Shown here: positions 43,001 through 46,164 of the stretch, in pieces | Layout of the letters: the number at the start of each line of letters is the position of its first letter | Numbering within the stretch: position 1 is the first letter of the stretch | NCBI GenBank assembly: GCA_014084085.1 | Contig: NPFB01000013.1 | Span: 6,687 to 70,686 of the forward strand | Direction of reading: 5' to 3' | Source of the DNA: Hondaea fermentalgiana | Taxonomy: Eukaryota > Sar > Bigyra > Thraustochytrida > Thraustochytriidae | Length of the DNA: 64,000 bases | Notes under the pieces: generated by a model | Told to the model about the DNA's origin: nothing | Databases searched by the model: none | The model's input: only the letters and a program-made list of their open reading frames with translations | Position numbers and translations under genes: made by a program

Positions 43001-45863
43001 CCGCAAGCTCTTTATCGCGGTCGACCGCGACGACTCGAGTCTAACCCTCTACGGACCTGTTGAAGACGTTAACGTTCTCTTTGAGGAAGACCTTATTTCT
43101 TACAGCCCATCGTTGAACTGGTTTGGCCTCGACATAATCGAAGTGGTCATCGAAGATCAGGATGGCGCATCCGCAAGCATGACGGGGAGTGTCCTCGTCT
43201 CTGCAGTGAACGATGCCCCAGAAATTCGTTCAATGACACGTACTGGGGCCAATAGTGTCTTTACAGTGGCTGAGGGCGGTCGTCTTCACCTGTCCGGCCC
43301 GTCACGGCTCTTGGACGCTGACGCGGAGAGCGAAATCGTTGAGGAGCGTTTGGAACAACCCGCCGCAGGCATTTGGCGTTCACTCGTGGTTCGCCCGGGT
43401 CGCGTAACAGACGATGAGCCTTCCTGGCGGTACAGTCTTGCAAGCAATGCAAGCGAACCTGAGTCTCTGACGGCTCTGGACGCCGATACATTCGTCTTTA
43501 GCGCAGAGGATGGCACTCATGGAAGAGAACTGTGGCGCTCGGATGGACGCGCAGATGCAGATTTTGCCTCCACAATGCTGATCAAAGACATTCGGCCCGG
43601 CGCGCAAAGCGCAAACATTGACAATCTTCATCTGCACGATGATGGTCTCGTCTACTTTGCTGCTGACGGCAAAGACTGGACATGGATGCTGGAGACGGAC
43701 ACCTGCGGTGGTTTCCTCGAAGCGGTGCCAGGCATTTGGCTTGCTGTCTCGAAGGAAACCACCTTTGATCGTTTTGGGAGCTACGATTGCCCTTCTGGCT
43801 ATCACTGGGCATCAACGGCAGAATTAGCAGCTGTCGTCGGTCCGGCGACCGCGCGTGCAGAGGCGCGCAGCGGTCAGATGCACAGCTACTACGCATCTCT
43901 CTGCGGTTGGAGTTTTGACCAATGGGAAGGCGCCACGCGTCATCGATTCATGCTCGCAGATTCGTACGAGACATCTGTCTTCCTCGACGCGAGACAGGAG
44001 GCCGGATCCCCTGGCCAGCTTGCGCCGGAGGTTCTTGCGGGCGGGGTGCTCGATGAAACCGTTTTCGCGGGAACAATCTGTATGGCCGATGCAGCTGACG
44101 GCACGCCATGCTCACGATCGCTAGGATGCTTCAAGGACGCAGGCCGCGAGCTTTGGGCGACAGACGGAACCGCAGAAGGAACGAAACGGGTCGTCGACGT
44201 CCTTCCTGGCGGTGACGGCTCGCATCCAAGCGATCTCGTCTCGTTTGACGGAGACCTCTTCTTTGCGGCCTGGACAGAGCTCTATGGTCGGGAGTTGTGG
44301 CGTTCTGACGGCACGCCACAAGGTACGCGCATGGTCCAGGACCTGTGGGCAGGAACCGGGTCTTCGGACCCTCAACTTCTAACCGTTGTCGGATCGACAT
44401 TGTTTTTCACGGCCGAGGATGAATGGCACGGCACAGAGCTCTGGGTCTCGGACGGAGACCCAGCTTTTACTGGGGCTCGACCGTCTGTGGTGAGAACGGG
44501 GAGCGCGGGCACGGGAACGTATATGGTGCTGGATATACGCACAGGTGATCAGGTCGGGAGCGAGCCTGCAGACCTCGTTCATCTCGTGGACAACTTTGTC
44601 GCCTTTGCAGCAGGCGATGGAGTTCATGGACGCCAGATCTGGGTGTCGGACGGTTCGGAACTTGGTACAGGGTACATTACGGACATTCGCAGCGATCGCA
44701 GCGAGCTCGGTTGCGACCCACAGGATCTTGTCGTCTACAACCAGCAATTGTACTTTACGGCTGTCGATGGCGCGCACGGTCGCGAGCTTTGGCGCGTGGG
44801 AGGAACTGACGAATCTTTTACAGCCACAAGACCAGATGGAACGACTTTTGCGGTGGGCTCTGGATCTTCTCCTCTTGGCGCCACCATGGTTGCAGATCTT
44901 TTGCCTGGCAGCCAAGGCTCGATGCCCACGCACTTGCACGTTTTTTCGCCTTCGGAAGCCCTCGATCCTGCGTTGCGGGGCGTGGACTTGCTCGTTTTCA
45001 ACGCGATGGACGCGCTCTGGGTGCTCAATAGCGCCACATCGAGCGCTGTGCCACAGCGCGCCTTTGAAACGACTGCAGCGGACTTGCGCTTCACAGACAC
45101 TGGCTTTGTAAATCTGCGAGGAGCATTGTTCTTTGGTGCGCGACCGCCGTACGATACACTTTATCAGCGCACAGGGGCCCGCCAAGTGTCCCGGAAGCAA
45201 CCATTCTTCCTCGTCGACGTCGACGCCGGCAGTGACGAGCTCTTCTCCTTGAAGATCGAAACGGAGCTTGGCAGAATCGTCTTTCAGGACGGGACAGAGG
45301 CCGCCGCGGGCGTTTCCGGGACGCTTGAGGAGCTGAACGTACTCTTACAAAGCGTTTACTTTGAGGCAATCGATGGCACGAACGGGGCGGGCTTCATCAT
45401 TGCAACGCTGGTGGATTCTAGCGGGGCATCTACCGTCGAAAGCTTTGACGTGCTCGTCACGCCCGTCAACAGCGTCCCTGTTTTGATACTCTCGCGCACA
45501 AGCGTGCGCGTGTCCCGTAGCGGGCCGAAGGTGGTTCCCTTGCACATCGACGTGAGTGTTAGTGACGAGATCGAGGTTCCAACTGCAATTCTCGAAGTTG
45601 CTATTGCGAGCGACATTGGCAAGCTCCGGATCGAACCACTCGAAAAAGTTGCCATTGTTTCCAAGGGTGAGCGCGACTATGTCCTCGAGGCTGAAAAAGA
45701 TGCACTAAGCTCGGTGCTCAGCACGCTGCGGCTTGAGCTGGATGCCTCCATCGAAGCTGCAGGATACGGCACAATTACGCTTATTTTGCGAGACCATGGC
45801 GATCGAGGAGAGGGTGGGCCATTAGAAACTACTGCTCAGATTGAGATTGAAATTGTGGATTAA
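22038..45863 (+). CDS. Giant signal-anchored/secreted repeat protein: cadherin-like/CSPG-type repeats plus ELWxxDGT repeats
   Basis: One uninterrupted frame of 7,941 residues starts at the ATG at 22038 (MAQKTTTK). A basic N-terminus of about 58 residues precedes a hydrophobic segment, IPTVGLIIAVLAVIA (about 61-75), ending in a small-residue patch. This could be a type II signal anchor or a late signal peptide. No second TM or GPI-type tail is seen. Dozens of repeats follow with the pattern LNxxLxxLxYxPxxxxxGxDxIxIxVxD and NDAP linkers (for example near 22550, 22885, 32190, 40812, 41243, 42124, 43069 and 45337), typical of CSPG/cadherin-like beta-sandwiches. Between them lie GxFxL...WxVxF modules, two Cys-rich blocks and about six ELWxxDGT repeats near the end. 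Asn-X-Ser/Thr sites are frequent. A role in adhesion, cell covering or matrix is inferred from architecture. Some in-frame introns cannot be excluded. Confidence 0.9.
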   Translation: MAQKTTTKMAEESSPPLPPRQTATRTRMRTRTSLHEQKNAHEQSIRKTDRAKTQGIRIFSIPTVGLIIAVLAVIATSASGLSVRIPGQDNALQTNTNTELLMTDIAIERHIEDEAAPWEPLAKVQLSSENGGSFLLRCRDHIIPTTNISTFAALAKWNRNISFAGKVDNINAALHCLFYRSANDFSGNETVHIAVELADAQHTAHVPIRVAPADELSRPHLNLAIARLSAGITEDSSDAFPLGERLGSRIVDPLQASLGIEISSIANAVLDMPGYARTGLTAAQAQAALDALTYLPPVNFFGQDVVSIRVVNEDTNASDAKHLIVDVRAENDAPTLSLGDAIRNMTLRAGVATPLRTLPDNQAGVVIADIDATPGERFRCGIRAPPGVLHIARHAGVHVSTTANVMGTSDVETILQGTLPALHAALRNIVLAPSSDAELTMWFWVMDASDLRSEIHKLTLQVQSAPLQALFERPAQAPITFDISQGTSFNLSALEVVLSDNSDSVHAERDITTVISLALTIDPAAGFIDTISGEQLPYWVARQGLGTAQIHLQGSPAELSTALTRLELKVDDAWESSTQMRAVMLTLHASATSEDLASFSSSSSSLLSSASSSSVLIVQLFVIPRQTLPVLEFAESSGQDRTARLDGPPVSLPFRASFSTYASSPTAEAHIRTLSQNSICGSSQLAIEPRGLHVESLGNDLFLRGEAERVSKALLHLVFVPSTSKECSNEILPQQIAVVVHLVQQPFESSRVTISVRVNSADFALGFVLGSTNPLKVRTADESGEQSALRFTPDVLRLENLVPQAETPSIGSQAYTLWVQARIGSFALAEQVHRDVTAIFSDQGRSLVLKSVDLSKLRTTLSQVIYTPFPATQGLEVILVELHVVQSGRTTSSRACEAFINIEVGRGDTTFEIGWIPSNPQQLSLLTRESPEAPRVYEASLQGIDFRTSKSHADPLLIEISPASESILLANFHIQPDAQLGLSLLSPSIVHGPLDEFLLAVRRGLLRTRMTVAAESTAAQSQLLGILLTVGDLSGSELSLRNASIEDVKSLIENNRLAEPYSLSFTTQGAPQSDALLREVELLVGGSAYPFPNLLANPVLANDEHVAQGLELPSFKIQSWSASEVLSLQLQTAHGLLRVGGDQSAQEVESFETVASLNAWLAQGLRYFPTRGIAGVDHVSCAIHGKDRRLLYSTQIAIFVGDGPRGLSPEESPLADSATLEVARDTLVVDAALNDAQPIILDLQTHIAQGTPRALYELEVRPTAGMVIFAETQGLAMSAGGAILQGQRDKLNAALASATFAPDHGLDKMVCNLEILLRRPANPTFVVSRTILLSVQRQTQIARDSQLRANNAGGATALGVLRRNPDQDSTMLRVEEGQHFEISGLGWTYTFEQDIAQLPVIVHVSTSQGRLLLRNPLDALKHQILSQADDAIIMRQVAQDIPHLLHQLEVQLPEHWNSMSAGDACLVEIALLQSIDALDEVTPLIVPVHVQPPLQRPSITGILALEAGAAGLSLSPLFFEGWTGFASAKAVDLELGSVAGGQILVPDGLGLANLQSANAVHEAFVQITATLEPASGELRFRVKIYEHATDNILCERSFWIARQERVKSARIASEVQVIHANQNQSLRLGSLAVNFANFDQEACELLAIAHHGTLTIVPSQAATSQLRCSHNGTAQVHCLGTPESLASVVASGLHYRSKASFNGIDTLALHIKLKSADPEDYLTEVSLPVIVHATASQIELSIEAISASTILSALEISASNNLDFSPAISVPILLQGLNARSHDAHIRLRSDGGLRGSWQITHPAFQTLQVKTDGDDRVLELRGALRKLQKALEHHIQFTLMTPLDTRTTAQSTELIVEAWIDSDDEALQGASAPHAADRRVLQLPLTSENGQLQLPQSGCFVQFESGCQTLRFLRRASLSRTGLRLGWHDNWFSPPTRTSAVISVAASGAVRLTVPKDAAIDANVTWSLSSTGQKLDIIAASLENAERWLHNVFVEDEPSERHGPRASLSIQARLQTEHPGLSSSATCMLPSLRASNEVEVSISVETDVLIMSAAQTQVVVPRITVERSLSSGVAHGRMPVEARVSSTEGQALRISVHPSVTVRLGIFANQSDSQEIHIRASSESVLNDALANLVLSRGGDTPWDGDATLTLQIDDQVFENVVHVHVEAPNPTFWEVSGSYRRGILHGPTVARNARMSMSWQHGEPLSFDGLRIGSAMSSGTAGLRSIRVEATNGHGLWLDDALSQLTTSVITNPADLQRTTLVILEPQGGADTGLRESQLLETVCDAKPEIHSISIVDSTTSDPISGSFRVSWRGITSNDIAHNASSSEIQAELEAIVDVGALTVTREVNSNSSASEAYTWLVTFSELSSGPTGVVFGIEDAMFSSASTAVFSQLERAGNVIGGAFRLGFFGRWTSLLSWNVDPSELEHSLIGLAPTLLESGVHVTLESEGSWSTRSYRVTFDMMGQFPLIEPDTTMLTGDGASMTVTRDTAGVNASWAIFRFHHQGLSSRLVSSRSALTHVSRALQDVGLVLEPQVSENLWVGRHPNGDSGDGFLWVISATIASGLRVEAVEITGTLWASSTTRAMTLQARSDTSMDNILSALRLYPNVARVPGRSQLSFTVLKAVNTLLQSETDSLRINFLSSSTTGDQAASSAGQCTLDVAASTVAVDGFTRTHGQLFQAAVPRIDCLGPVQQLELRMVAYQGLLSLSAKAPVVAVKGARGLVQEKRWSSDETAGIGVSEIIVRGSQDAIQEAMNSAAYVFGSWKELHLDQAQAQITSLRISRHLRHPTPSVFVVETRCNVGVISGSFVLAIEIAQVDSEGRVTSHTTDVTASIDVQASFEDMENHLLAVSTWPEGEAIQVKRSSETNAQLTYTWEVTVVHSIASQGHVLSIAVDSSSLSSSSVQASTSVAAETITSAFSADLSSVTISCLNGDAVFTADASAEEVQAAFASPIIVSRGSDGSLLLGSSLIGGALPPMNCESNDPHVWVWESIAQASEPTFTDAVVLEIRNPLTNETRASNMISVRGEATVEQVLRRTMHLARPSKVLHCIAGDEAVQVSGFFLAIATLEQSPSLNLPLRCAVRAERGTAYFRLPEGNTQDVVFDRDLESLQNLIHSGIKYTPPTTGSASDSIQLSCHIEWKGMMRSSIVESDETILLSSAEIIVHDERRTSARISGPESISLQRGELWGFDGRLQLETDEENSNVSVDVRLTTQIGAFVGLSSDSDSRIAQDVHTETYADESSVRIVGLSSDVAAVLSSMSYFASADSDESANVIEVMMDGRVQAQIAITVASQYLPLLVAECSQANGCLVEIEEDSTVLIAQLAGVHISPMALSHCSSESVSFQVASDSGRLFAGHVSPDLAFRGGLDPLEWSTRAELNALETALSRLLYSSSHKWYGHDIVSIDYTCGDFRTRIEIHVHVLPVDDRLTIEAATSGPLYAALDVPLLVHHYRIVDPDELAGSSQDCVPLILTLMTQMGHLHVEELFGAALETGNVFLPGYDGNRVLAFRACASKLNLLLQSIQYTRMRKHKANTAIADTLSIYVRRAHEAEEAHVSAHTQIELERQPGDDLPALVRKTNADQDGDRVDAPVPLHLNKQVRLSDLISLEGGDFSNASPGSSALLTITTQYGSIRSETLLDELETAHVVFRADQRLVIQVESDSINLQNVLSLVWYASLPPADALRWHAQLLSTDRKNDVISVDLVATSYAHDSEETSELLPHVDVPLLISIPEELILPEIELFQNITSHALRLRDARPIWLSDQADEDTQSVVIADAELVVLEISIAPVGQLELVRDACLFVQCQVEEEGQKVHISGRLRHVLNAVGHDRDALRARAPAQRSGNEVVTVEATLSRQGFPTQRRSSLQILLSESSAPCILRDIMLEAHVPLTRAQVVGPVPLDFFLRDRVAGRTSTAAISLTVQVVAGSGVLEPPSRNDPSIDVQRLATDWFIVRGLVEDVDRVLQETQVLSNRPHEFGADRAFAFAEVYVSVVAKACGTTKLEARKVFVFPEETNKVAGVLEAHIFSSQGQEHLEAKASMMITDKVDVRVASGATDTEDLELVISCESGRFSIEGLCSAAVNIQGLRSNRILLSLPAGHPIQLAHCVSKVKYTAGTDSDTISAFVNGKDESLFAISVEIVTAEPVWSLSGLGAESNAATLTAASLSSGSIDLSAAFGHFALTRDRGEPTSALMSVTFAAARNSARVLWNNQSEIHGVVATETIDGGVLIQGSQPQVIQALATHAPLFYEPPQSSWCGRERIRVNVDGVSVRALQLEILCEGPESRPTWSDQVSLAIHGFEDRKLDFGVASGLQVVDTASQLHGCNNEAWLVRVQLSTIDGLSTQFTMPKSVPGVRSELGESADFVGCVSDVNAALRALVIAPETDTFGNASLQCSVSRLASTDEDRVELRIEFEAVHDGPRIRHILPNHTLQVMEGETLVLGGFYIQDADAASSSQDAYEVTLRVPTGTIYAGSPAEERNIRITRSDSGDVILRGLLSELNLELKRVLYTASSRFTGTLNLEASVQDKHEHRSVSTISVTVAGVGPGISLRRLQADVLTSAPTLVPSSSVSLAGVVALEDDLRAPEFAQLTVTADPAGAQPEVQQIVVRRPVFSDVHLVRLAATQNEAAAPATFKLSYDGETTGDIDRAALDSVSKELGSSLGASMESMLAALGTVDQVEVSRTKLGAYGLEWAVTFFRTSPGPALVLESENDPSNAIDVTISRTGGVDELELEGNFTLQLGSRVSTSLSFDSPAVFIQRALEALPTVHLVHVDEQALLTSEDAEVFNAWTVTFVRPAGDIPLLKALVLNSTVPEVRVEISEITKGQGVAAVQRVITSARHQNMVLALRSTAVMGPVEGSFKLALDLRSLGGSRVVSNVVDHAAVATIAEERVHSARGSRPGDSIESVVNAMLQKASQGLEAHFESFDSTAMYVSVSRNDQICEHDCKLFSEEYPAGPLCTFDSACDVCVGLCSEAQDKRCFQDSHCLGSCLLPATGKIGECLSSGNPCATNDDCLSSGACDASNCVANADGAFTWFIEFHNAPSSLPLLEIEESHLVAVDTPDLYIGLLQARKASPVPEVAANQVSGSLALDGITFTHAADTDITLPQILSFASGPDLEAGLVLYLIDLGRAASGLPFPIDVNGSLLEGQGVHVDSALKFPWSRVKSEPELQLDVETTGVSWVEYMARNEIRFQGTVPELNDVLQQSVKGLRVSGHRGWHGRALINFEATALTSDDELGLHESVLVDVAPRTPEVRLQLASSVRSLREDLDIYVFGSKPGQIEAIVFGDEDIPLRLSVQVSVGFVWILPEYRLLHRSIAEAKERPAWSQPESSLVFKGTLTEVRSALAHLQYRSATLGVTELKLDISADLTQGLGHNSSLAEIPAISRTVFLNVRPLDQPLLFVNGTLHRDISVSESESVNLLSEVRLVSEEPLRETVEATLEVQRGKLTLALRDEWNGQDEVAVSEDGKMLRVRSTREGLNQQIFPYVLYRAARTHYTGEDIGILTVTSAATQRLASLTVRISITETDDPLQIVSQSPTEPLRILEDQPLPLEGLFHITDVDQVPQGELRDENITLELRTFARHVDMQQAIRTTADGGVLNGHFKVSIDLTPWGGTVVESERIAANAVPSITSERTTHATGTGRGESVEAKINALLAQAQNGSILTEQITVSVSQTDEVCSYECKSVLAAYDSSSLLCSKSAHCDLCVGHCQGGTVHRCSSDADCDEGTGSCLFSRGECLSDGSPCSSHVSCQEAGECIASGCAANTVGGNTWTITFSKAPWDLPMLFISEERFFGATNARVACDVIINRTPARPVQESNRLGGSFRINDKVLSYNASAKEVQTVFEELADLALVRNATLHGPHAAPVPVGRSFVEIVEREGPSLEDGYVWTIRMTAAAQAFASSLIVDSALLEGLEPEASLRFVGENVTPITGAHVHIESKHGVVGVRGTGRQNAVENYSVQLADSSLLEEYLDSLVFLPDQNWNSEAGRDFASVRVEVLKDDDLEGRARAATQLVHVAAVNDGPVLHVPGQVLDENDLTADQVSGRLLSVNDYSVREGSTERIAGLSIRDVDAGAKAIYIELLATNGTLSLAAEVALQNFQQMNASSMSWTGSVSAINYAFQQLLFTSENMFGNGGNASVHIIATDGGHNGDDGSIGSDSVTVPLLVVANDDAPELELPVNRHAWYCREDDSLALPGLLIRYDNYPEHESVQLEAYASHGVVQVPVVFANVSMSSLPDQGLFLEGTVAAVNGALAEAIYTPNADYSSTQTQQPDEITFTLRSVRGDIVYNSASVYVEAVNDEPFLSVPGATVEYDGAGRYVTTATPTLTTAEDHSLMMPAMTVIDADGDFEVIHLTFSCQYGSLRLAHTAAELSIEVSAESSTLWVSGQLGRVNKALGEAQDAGVVYTPTRDWSGIDVVIISVQDAAGSTDMVTLTIVVEAVNDAPVWQLPDPATLRVDEDGALALSTVRVLDVDVDAADPFLVRIEPVHGMVSVLNEAKSRSVVLNSTLSLVNQALSSLLFYPASHAHALDDEAEAEAIHFIADDFGSVGSGGPRTKESVLPIVNIIPWTDPPRIEVPGAVYANETTCQKSTRRSWPRRVEDVSLFDICGAIIDVAPIEALEDGDVRITGIHVQDSDLDVALTSRRLRVELTVSNGRLHVSPRGAANFVTGSDGRLVEFFGSPNECNLILDSIVYRPDLHWYGLDYLRIVAEDSTEMNSGVMGVASLRDEQMIPLHILPVQDVPQFTGELTQAYSGPAMLTTSEDQPLFLAGPHRELSLVHADGDKVEVAFIGIARHGTMSLDPDDFVEVKYLENLTQGVGAAAKGQVEVLAFTASVSTVREAIRHIIYVPEENWSGVEDITMISANLEDLTTDQVRLGDDFLGILSSRVAEATGSRGIDVVDDRYSSVVIHITVRATNDAPSVGLRSDAHSGHWICEEDAQVNLEGIIVDDVDGDAVQVTLWAEHGKPDISDLDVTSRKLFIAVDRDDSSLTLYGPVEDVNVLFEEDLISYSPSLNWFGLDIIEVVIEDQDGASASMTGSVLVSAVNDAPEIRSMTRTGANSVFTVAEGGRLHLSGPSRLLDADAESEIVEERLEQPAAGIWRSLVVRPGRVTDDEPSWRYSLASNASEPESLTALDADTFVFSAEDGTHGRELWRSDGRADADFASTMLIKDIRPGAQSANIDNLHLHDDGLVYFAADGKDWTWMLETDTCGGFLEAVPGIWLAVSKETTFDRFGSYDCPSGYHWASTAELAAVVGPATARAEARSGQMHSYYASLCGWSFDQWEGATRHRFMLADSYETSVFLDARQEAGSPGQLAPEVLAGGVLDETVFAGTICMADAADGTPCSRSLGCFKDAGRELWATDGTAEGTKRVVDVLPGGDGSHPSDLVSFDGDLFFAAWTELYGRELWRSDGTPQGTRMVQDLWAGTGSSDPQLLTVVGSTLFFTAEDEWHGTELWVSDGDPAFTGARPSVVRTGSAGTGTYMVLDIRTGDQVGSEPADLVHLVDNFVAFAAGDGVHGRQIWVSDGSELGTGYITDIRSDRSELGCDPQDLVVYNQQLYFTAVDGAHGRELWRVGGTDESFTATRPDGTTFAVGSGSSPLGATMVADLLPGSQGSMPTHLHVFSPSEALDPALRGVDLLVFNAMDALWVLNSATSSAVPQRAFETTAADLRFTDTGFVNLRGALFFGARPPYDTLYQRTGARQVSRKQPFFLVDVDAGSDELFSLKIETELGRIVFQDGTEAAAGVSGTLEELNVLLQSVYFEAIDGTNGAGFIIATLVDSSGASTVESFDVLVTPVNSVPVLILSRTSVRVSRSGPKVVPLHIDVSVSDEIEVPTAILEVAIASDIGKLRIEPLEKVAIVSKGERDYVLEAEKDALSSVLSTLRLELDASIEAAGYGTITLILRDHGDRGEGGPLETTAQIEIEIVD
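36577..37240 (+). repeat. Cys-rich duplicated block, copy A (in giant CDS)
   Basis: Begins near NMVLALRSTAVMG, contains GSFKLALDLRSLGGSRVV and then a Cys-rich stretch (about 36870-37130, residues about 4945-5031) with CEHDC, CDVCVGLC and CLSSGNPC motifs. It ends with TWFIEF and ISTVD-like strands. It pairs with 38812-39450. Confidence 0.85.
38812..39450 (+). repeat. Cys-rich duplicated block, copy B (in giant CDS)
   Basis: Begins near DMQQAIRTTADGG, contains GHFKVSIDLTPWGGTVV and a Cys-rich stretch (about 39095-39350) with CSYEC, CDLCVGHC and CLSDGSPC, then TWTITF. Order and Cys spacing match copy A, so this is an internal duplication, now diverged. Confidence 0.85.
43400..45060 (+). repeat. 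ELWxxDGT repeat region (in giant CDS)
   Basis: Motifs ELWRSDGR (about 43527), ELWATDGT (about 44150), ELWRSDGT (about 44291), ELWVSDGD (about 44439), QIWVSDGS (about 44637) and ELWRVGGT (about 44784) are spaced 35-70 residues apart, except for one long insert. Each is followed by GTxxVxDIxPG-like wording. This fits the ELWxxDGT repeat family known mainly from bacterial surface proteins, likely blades of a beta-propeller. Confidence 0.85.
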
Positions 45864-46164
45864 CGAGCGTTAAGATCGCATAGTTGACTGTAGACTGAAG
45901 GAAAACCAAAATTAAATTTTGATTGTCGCAAATGCGCGCAAAGAGGAGGCGGCGGCGATTTCTTTTGCAGAGAAGCAGCCTCAAAAAATATACTCTTGGC
46001 ACAAGTTGTTGGTTTGCTCGCCTGCAAGAAGGAAAACATGAGAAGAGCCGAGGTAAGCTGCAAGCTTGTTGGTTTCATTCATTGCGAGCGAACACAAATT
46101 TAATCATGACACCGCTGCGGCGCGAAGATCATTTATATGTTGACACGTTGCTACACTCAAAAAC
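45864..46164. other. Convergent 3' intergenic region
   Basis: This 301-bp spacer lies between the giant gene and MCM2, which end toward each other. It is AT-richer than the flanks and holds only 3' UTR-type sequence. Confidence 0.6.
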
